Origin: Eudorina sp. 2006-703-Eu-15
Taxonomy: Eukaryota > Chlorophyta > Chlorophyceae > Chlamydomonadales > Volvocaceae
Reading direction: 5' to 3'
Assembly (NCBI GenBank): GCA_003117195.1
Contig: BDSI01000021.1
Coordinates: forward strand, 1 to 64,000
Length of the DNA stretch: 64,000 bases
In this document: positions 58,408 through 64,000 of the stretch, in pieces
Numbering within the stretch: position 1 is the first letter of the stretch
Layout of the letters: each line of letters begins with the position of its first letter
Position numbers and translations under genes: made by a program
The notes under the pieces: generated by a model
What the model was told of the DNA's origin: nothing
Seen by the model: the letters and a program-made list of their open reading frames with translations, nothing else
The model's database searches: none

Positions 58408-60422
58408 ATGAAACAGAAGAGCGACATGGTGGGGACAGGGCCTGTTATCCTGCTCCTTGCTTGCGTCGCCATAAACGCAGGCGCTGCCACAGAAGGTCAG
58501 GCCGCACGTTCACATACCTCCTGGGAGCGCAGAGCCCTATTATGCTTGTTTATGCACGCACTTGCGCACGCACGCACGAGGTCGCATGAGGCAACAACTG
58601 GAACTGTAGGTGGCTGGGGTTCCTTGAAATTATATTCCCTGCTCGCTTTCTGAGTGTAAGCCTTTCTCAGTAGTACTTCGCTCTCCTCTTGGTGGCATGC
58701 CCGTTGACATGTGTGCCCGTCCTTGTGTGCTCGTGAACGCTTCCGACAACGAAAACGCAGTTGCACAGCAAAACCCGAGGATCGCTTGCGAGCGATTCGT
58801 CGTCAGCAGAGCGACCGCTGATGACCTGGCCGTGCTGGCTGTCACCTTCGGCACCACGCCGGCGGGGTTGCGCGAGCTCAACCCGCTGCTCGGGCAGCAG
58901 GCAGGCTCTGCAGGGCCACAGGAACCAGGTGCGTGGTGCGAGTATGCATGTGCAGTGAACAGGTGTTTGTGTTATTACTATTAAGGGTGGTACAGCGGAC
59001 CCCGCAGGTCATGTGTTTGTATGTGACGCGTTGCGGCGGACCCCACACGGGTGGGAACCGCAGAAGGTTAGGGTTTCCACACAGGGATTGAAGTTGGTAG
59101 TCGTAACGGTTACAGTGGGCTCTCAAGAGCCTTCGTGGCGGGTAGGTTGAGCAGGGTTGAGCCATCAGCGTAGTGTGCTGGTCCGCGGTTTTTGTCCTTT
59201 GTATTCTACTTCCGGTAATCTGCGGCACACCATGTCGGTGGATGTACCGCATTGTGCAACATTACAGCACGACATACCGTACATGTGCTGAGCCATGTGA
59301 TCGGATACCTGACGTAAATCGATGCGCTGCAAGGCAGATCAAGCCGTAAGGGGCGCCGCCCGGTCGCATCTCCTTTCGCATGTCATGGCCTTGATAAGGC
59401 CATGGTACGGTGATGATGTCATCCTGGGCCCCCCGAAAACATATTCAGGCGCCAGCATTCCGGTCTGCGTGGTCGGAACCGTGCTGCGAGCCGCCAGCAG
59501 CGATACTGCCAGCGCTGCCAGCGTAAAGGTTGCGGATGGCGCGGCCTCGCCGCAGCCCAGCGGCAAGCGGATCGGCAGGCGCCCTGCGTCTACGGTCGCC
59601 TTGGTCACCACCCCGGGCGTCCACACCTGCTACGGCATCATCTCGAAGGCCAAGCCAGCCCTGGATTTCACGACCTTCGTCGAAATGAACCCCACGCTGG
59701 ACTGCTCCACGCTGCCGGAGGTCGCCACCACCGTGTACCTTCCGAAGGGAACCAAAATCGGCAAGAAGGAGACGCCCATTGTCCCCGCCAAAGGAGACCA
59801 AGACTGTCTCTTTGGAGCCTGGGGTGATTGGATGGAGTGCGATGGACTGGCCGGCAACCAGATCCGGTTCAGGACAATCTATCGGGAGGCGTCAGGCTCC
59901 GGAACTCCCTGCCCGCCGGCTTCGGAGACCCGCCCCTGCAACAGCACCGGCCGCGGCCCCGCACGACGCATGATGCTGCCCGCGAACCAATGTCCCGACG
60001 GCTACAATGGCTGCTCCACGCCCTCGCGTCTCCTGTACTACCACCTCTTCGTCCCGGCTTGTAATCTGCACGACATCTGCTACGGCTGCAACCGCCACAA
60101 GGGCTGGGAGTTCGCCACCCAGTACTACTGCGACTACACCGTGTTCAACACCAAAATGAAGTCGCAGTGCTCGTCGTACTGGACGAGCTGGTCGCAGGCT
60201 TTCGAAAGGGCTTTCTGCAACACCATGGCGAGCGCGTACACCGCTGTCGTCACCGTTGCAGGCGACCCAGACAAGGAAGAGAACTACAATCCCAAGCTTC
60301 TGGCGGATGGATGCTATTACAAGCCGTTTGACGCACAGATTAACAACGTCAAGGGCGGCGGTTTCCTGCCCTCGGCTGCGGGCTGCCCCTGCTACAATAC
60401 CAGCTGCGAGTACTGGGCGTAG
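58408..60422 (+). CDS. Secreted LysM-TSP1-phospholipase A2-like protein, copy 3
   Basis: Exons 58408-58495, 58761-58928, 59449-60422; 409 aa. Same architecture. It carries the copy 2 LysM variants (DDLAVLAV, QQAGSAG) but is unique in ECDGLAG within TSP1. It shares DPDKEEN and several 3' flank variants with the truncated leftmost copy. It is the last unit; beyond about 60565 the flank is unrelated. The His-Asp motif and all Cys positions of the PLA2-like domain are intact. Confidence 0.85.
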
Positions 60423-60565
60423 ATTGCTGATGGATAATAGGCCAGGCCACATGAGCGCAGGTCCACTGGACCTGTTGCGAGTGATGCCACTCGGGCGGCG
60501 TCAGGAGGCGGATGTAGGTCGCCTGAGGTTGCTTGTCCGCTGGGGTGGCATCTCTCTTTGGTCGT

Positions 60566-61904
60566 ATTTGAATGGTGCTTGCGCGGTGCTTGCCTGTGCT
60601 CGGGAAAGGGAGCTGGGTAGAGGGCTGGGTTGGCGGCACAAAACGAGCTGCCAGTCGCACACGTGTGTGTTTAGAAATCCAACCCGCCCGCCCAGTCGCA
60701 CACGTGTGTGTGCGTGTTTGAGTGGCGTGTCATTGTGGGTGCGCAACCGTTGTGGTGAACCGTGCGTGATATTGACACGCTTCAAAGGGGTCGTGGCATT
60801 GCTTATCGTAGTAGTGCACATGCCGAGCGGCGGTGACCTGCGCTGATTGCTTGTTGCGCTCGTTGAGTTGGACATGGCAGCACGGTTGGTTTGGGGCTTG
60901 CGTATTGCTCGTTACCGAGGGTAGCGACACAACATGCACGCTCTGCACGCACGCACACCCGTGCAATTGCGCGTGATCACTACGAAAAGTACTTATCGGC
61001 ATACGGGGCAGTGCTACCCTAAAACGAAACCAATGACTGAATTTGACCTCAGCAGATCAACGCAAACAATCTAGTACGAGCGATGTGCACACATTCATTC
61101 ATTCAATCATGGGCGTCGGAGGTTGAGTGTGTTGCGTGCGCAAGTGTGTTGATGATCATACCAAGAATGCACGACGAACTGGCCAAGGCGCGTGCATGGC
61201 CTCTGTAACACAAGTTTCTCTTCTGTCGCCGATCCACACCATTCCGTAGGCACGATGTGTGCTTTGTTCTTACGTTTGTTTCTGCGCAGTCGTGCAGGTA
61301 ACAGCCCAACCCCCATCAGCCCAGCCCACAGCAGCCTAACTGTCTGTCACGATGGTGGTAATATCTCGCCACTAGTGCGTGCGTGCCAAAATATCATGGC
61401 AAGGAATGAACTTTGCAGTGCGAAGGGCCAGGTACTTGGTGCTGCTCCCACAGCAGTGCGCAGCTTCGTTTGCACTCCCTGGTTCCAGCACTCGCCATGG
61501 GCTTGCCCCAGCGCCACATCGACACCCTCCCCGCCACGTGATTCGGCGGGTCTGGTGCGGTTTTCAGGAGAGGCGGCTACATCAAGGTTACATCGACACC
61601 TGTCGACACGAAACTTTCAGCCCAATCTTACTACATACAACATGAAAATGGTGAAAGTTAGTTGACGGAGGTCCAAACATTGGAAAAGAGCCTCTGGCTT
61701 GAAATAGCCAGAGTCGTTTCTTGGACTTCGGAGCGACACGGATTAGGCGGGAGCTCCGTGTCGCAAGCGCACGAACAACTACTATTGGATACTTAGGGTG
61801 TATGTTGAGTATTATTTACCGCACTTCTACTGGGCGATTCCTGGCCCCAAGGTTCCACGTGTTTTGTTGAAAATTCATGATGTTGGTCATTTGCCGTGCA
61901 AACA
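60566..61904. other. Flank of the array, no protein gene recognised
   Basis: Unique sequence after the last unit. Contains a duplicated CAGTCGCACACGTGTGTGT motif near 60653-60711 and a pair of stable inverted repeats near 61671-61764 (listed separately). No conserved protein motif on either strand. Confidence 0.4.
61671..61764. other. Two adjacent hairpin-forming inverted repeats
   Basis: Hairpin 1: GTCCAA (61671-61676) pairs with TTGGAC (61721-61726) and encloses CTCTGGCT (61692-61699), a six-base loop and AGCCAGAG (61706-61713). Hairpin 2: GCGACACGGA (61733-61742) pairs with TCCGTGTCGC (61755-61764). All four arms are perfect. They could be a structured RNA or a remnant of a mobile element; no family recognised. 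Confidence 0.5.
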
Positions 61905-64000
61905 ATGTTCAGCTTGACGGACACAGGTTTTGAGCAAAACGACATGCATTTTAAGCAAGTCTGCAACTGGCTTCCATCGGATTTGCATCCAAAGGCATCA
62001 GCTGTGCAGTACCAGCTGGAGCTCTCCCTCAGGACCCGGCCCCATGCCCTGATGTTTGTACGTTGCGGATTAATTTGAGATAATTTTTTTCTGGCCATGT
62101 TGACCGCCCCGTCAGTCGGGGGATGCACAGACTTCCGGAAAGCCTCGACCGCATTTCGCCCAGAGGAGGAAACGCAGCGCCCCGCAGAGTTAGCATTGCA
62201 ACCTCCACCACTGCGCGACCTGGCGCTCGAAACGCAGCTAACCTTAACCGGCCAGGCGCTTACCGTGAGCTTGGAGCCTTGGACTTCACTGCTTCAACCG
62301 GGGGGCGCACCCTCTGAGGCACAGGATACAGCAACATTGCCCCCAGGGCCTGACGAGCCAGCCCAGCTAGTGGACTCGGAACCTGACCCGCTGCTTGCGT
62401 TGGCCGATGTGCTGGAACCCTCTGCGCCTGATGACCTGGAGCCGCCATCAGCAGCCTTGAGCCCGGCCACTGCGGTCCTTGAGGCCGCACAGCTGCAACC
62501 TCTTGATGCATTCCCTCTCATGTGCGACGAACCGCTGCCGCTGACGGCGGATGCTTTGGCCGTCCCCGCAGCCGGCGCCAGCCGCAGCGACGCCACTGCC
62601 GGGGCTGTTCAGGCTGGTGGAAACACCGCGGAGGCTGTCACATCTGTGCCAGTTGCACCTCCCGGCGTCGAGGCCGTCGGAAGCTGCCTGGCCACACAGC
62701 CCTTGAGGCAACCCGCCGCTGCCGATCCAGTGCCTCGTCAGCGGCTTGCAACCGGCCCGGGGCCCCGCAGCGGTGGGCCTCAATTGGGGGCGCAGACGCT
62801 AGAGACCTCACCTGGCGCCACCGTCGCGCCGGCATCCACACATGCACCGGCAGCAGCAGCAGCAGCAGCAGTGCCAGCGCAGGCCGAGCTGGCGGCTTCT
62901 GGCCGAGTTGAGAGCGCGGGAGGGTGTCAAGCAGGCGGGAGACTTACCGAAGGGGTCGGGCTCGAGCTGGTGATTGGGCAAGTATGCCAGATGGAAGGCA
63001 TCGTGTCGGTTCCGGACCTGGCCACGCAGCCGGTGGTACCACCGCACAGCTCCCTGTTGATCACCTCAGCCGCCGCGTCGGCGCCGCCGGCGCCGTCACT
63101 CACGGCGGACGCAGACGTGAAGCGGACCAGTCCATTTGGGTCGGCGCCAACAGTCCCAATGGCCGACACCGCGACCACAGCCGCTGCTGCTGCTCCAGGT
63201 GATGGTGGCGGTGGCTATGCGCGGGTGGTCCATTCTCAGGTTTTGCCCCCGACGCAGCCGTTGCCAAGCCCGTGGCCGTTGACCCAGACCGTGGCCGAGC
63301 CGGAAGCAGACGTGTCGCGCAGGACGTCGTCCCGGGCTCTCCCGGCCACGCAGCCCGGGATGCCCCTCCCTGCACATCCGCCGCCACAACTGCCGCCGCA
63401 GGCGCAGCCCCACAACGGCAGGAGCGCGGGGCCGCTGCAGCGGGAGCCCAGCGGTGCCTGCAGTCCGGAAGTCGCTTATCCCCCGCGGCCACCGCCACCG
63501 CGGGGTGCCGCCGCCGACGGCCCGCTTCCTGACGGCCATGTCGCGTCGGCAACGCTGGGCCCTGGGGAAGCCCCGCCGCGGGTCGGGCTCTTGAGGGTAC
63601 CAGGCAGGTCGCTGAGTCAAGGCGGCGGCGCCGCGGCAGCCTACCCGGGGCAGCCCCTCCCTCAGATGTCCCAGCAGCAGCAGCATCCCTCTGTCGGGGC
63701 GGCCATGAGGCCGTCGCAGTCCGCTCGGCGCCAGAGCTCCTCCACCTCCCCAGCAGCGACCGTGCCCGCAGCGGAGCGGGCCGGGTCAGTGCTCGCTGCT
63801 GCGGGGCCGGAGCCCGTCCGGAGGGTGACGGTGCGGGAGCTGTGCCGCCGCAGCGCGGTCGCAAGGCACTACGGACAGATGCTGGGCATGAGTCCGGGTG
63901 AGCTCGGGGCCGCGTATATGAAATGGCTGCGAAGTGGGTGCATACGAAACGGCTGCGTGGTGGGTGCATACGAAGTGGGTTTGGGGGCCCCAGCGACATG
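61905..64000 (+). CDS. Unknown Ala/Pro-rich protein, 5' part only (runs off the window)
   Basis: A frame open from ATG 62097 reaches the window end. It encodes a Pro/Ala/Thr/Gln-rich, probably disordered chain with repeated TQP/ATQP motifs, an Ala run, a Gln run and a basic, helix-prone stretch near its end (VRRVTVRELCRRSAVARHY). A likely donor (CCG-G|GTGAGC) after 63897 suggests the exon ends there. An upstream ordered exon is plausible: 61905-62057 (MFSLTDTGFEQNDMHFKQ...) with a strong GTACGT donor, joining in phase 0 to CGCAG|CGC at 62178. If so, ATG 62097 lies in the intron. An in-frame stop at 62076-62078 limits the unspliced alternative. Family not recognised. Confidence 0.5.

Larger units (their letters stand above)
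50394..60565 (+). repeat. Head-to-tail tandem array of a ~3,015-bp gene unit, three complete copies plus one truncated
   Basis: Start codons at 52378, 55394 and 58408 and stop codons ending at 54392, 57406 and 60422 repeat with periods of 3,016 and 3,014 bp. Coding sequence and most of the spacer are nearly identical between units, with a handful of substitutions and small indels. The leftmost copy begins abruptly at about 50394 inside the TSP1-encoding part. The array ends near 60565, where the sequence after GGTGGCATCTCTCTTTGGTCG diverges. Two single-base deletions in unit 2 (near 55988 and 56415) fall in the second intron and do not affect coding. Confidence 0.97.

Overview
The window looks like nuclear DNA from a green alga, most likely volvocine (Chlamydomonas/Volvox lineage). 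Supporting signs are GC-rich coding exons with long Ala/Gly/Pro/Gln-rich runs, many short GT-AG introns, abundant mini- and microsatellites, TGTAA poly(A)-type signals, and homologues of plant or general eukaryotic proteins. No operons, rRNA, tRNA or CRISPR arrays were seen. All gene models were spliced by hand from conserved motifs, splice consensus and reading phase; no search was run.

Layout. (1) 1-6.8 kb: mostly unassigned, with a plausible last exon of an unknown + strand gene (347-550), two weaker + strand coding candidates and simple repeats. (2) 6.8-10.7 kb, - strand: an eight-exon AhpC/TSA-like thioredoxin-fold gene with an organelle-type leader and one apparent frameshift. It is divergent from (3) an F-box-like gene (10.9-12.4 kb, +). 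(4) 13.1-20.6 kb, +: a BTB protein resembling animal SANBR/KIAA1841, with a 3.5-kb disordered exon. (5) 20.6-24.4 kb: no recognisable gene. (6) 24.4-26.5 kb, -: a three-exon Gln/Pro/Ala-rich protein of unknown function. (7) 28.0-29.4 kb, -: SEC13, with one apparent GC-AG intron. It is divergent from (8) 29.7-37.2 kb, +: a 12-exon protein kinase-PP2C fusion. (9) 37.2-41.7 kb: intergenic, with a 42-bp minisatellite. (10) 41.7-48.8 kb, -: a 12-exon protein with TPR-like, ankyrin-like and C-terminal MYND segments.

(11) 50.4-60.6 kb is the most striking part: a head-to-tail array of a ~3,015-bp unit. Three complete units each encode a predicted secreted 409-aa protein with LysM, a second LysM-like segment, a thrombospondin type 1 repeat and a phospholipase A2-like domain. 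A fourth, 5'-truncated copy is interrupted by a 507-bp element with 15-bp perfect terminal inverted repeats and an 8-bp target duplication, as in non-autonomous hAT transposons. (12) 61.9 kb to the end, +: the 5' part of an unknown low-complexity protein, cut by the window edge.

The single-copy genes have unrelated predicted roles: redox, protein turnover, a BTB adaptor, COPII/nuclear pore, and kinase/phosphatase signalling. The only functional cluster is the LysM-TSP1-PLA2 array, probably acting at the extracellular matrix or cell surface.
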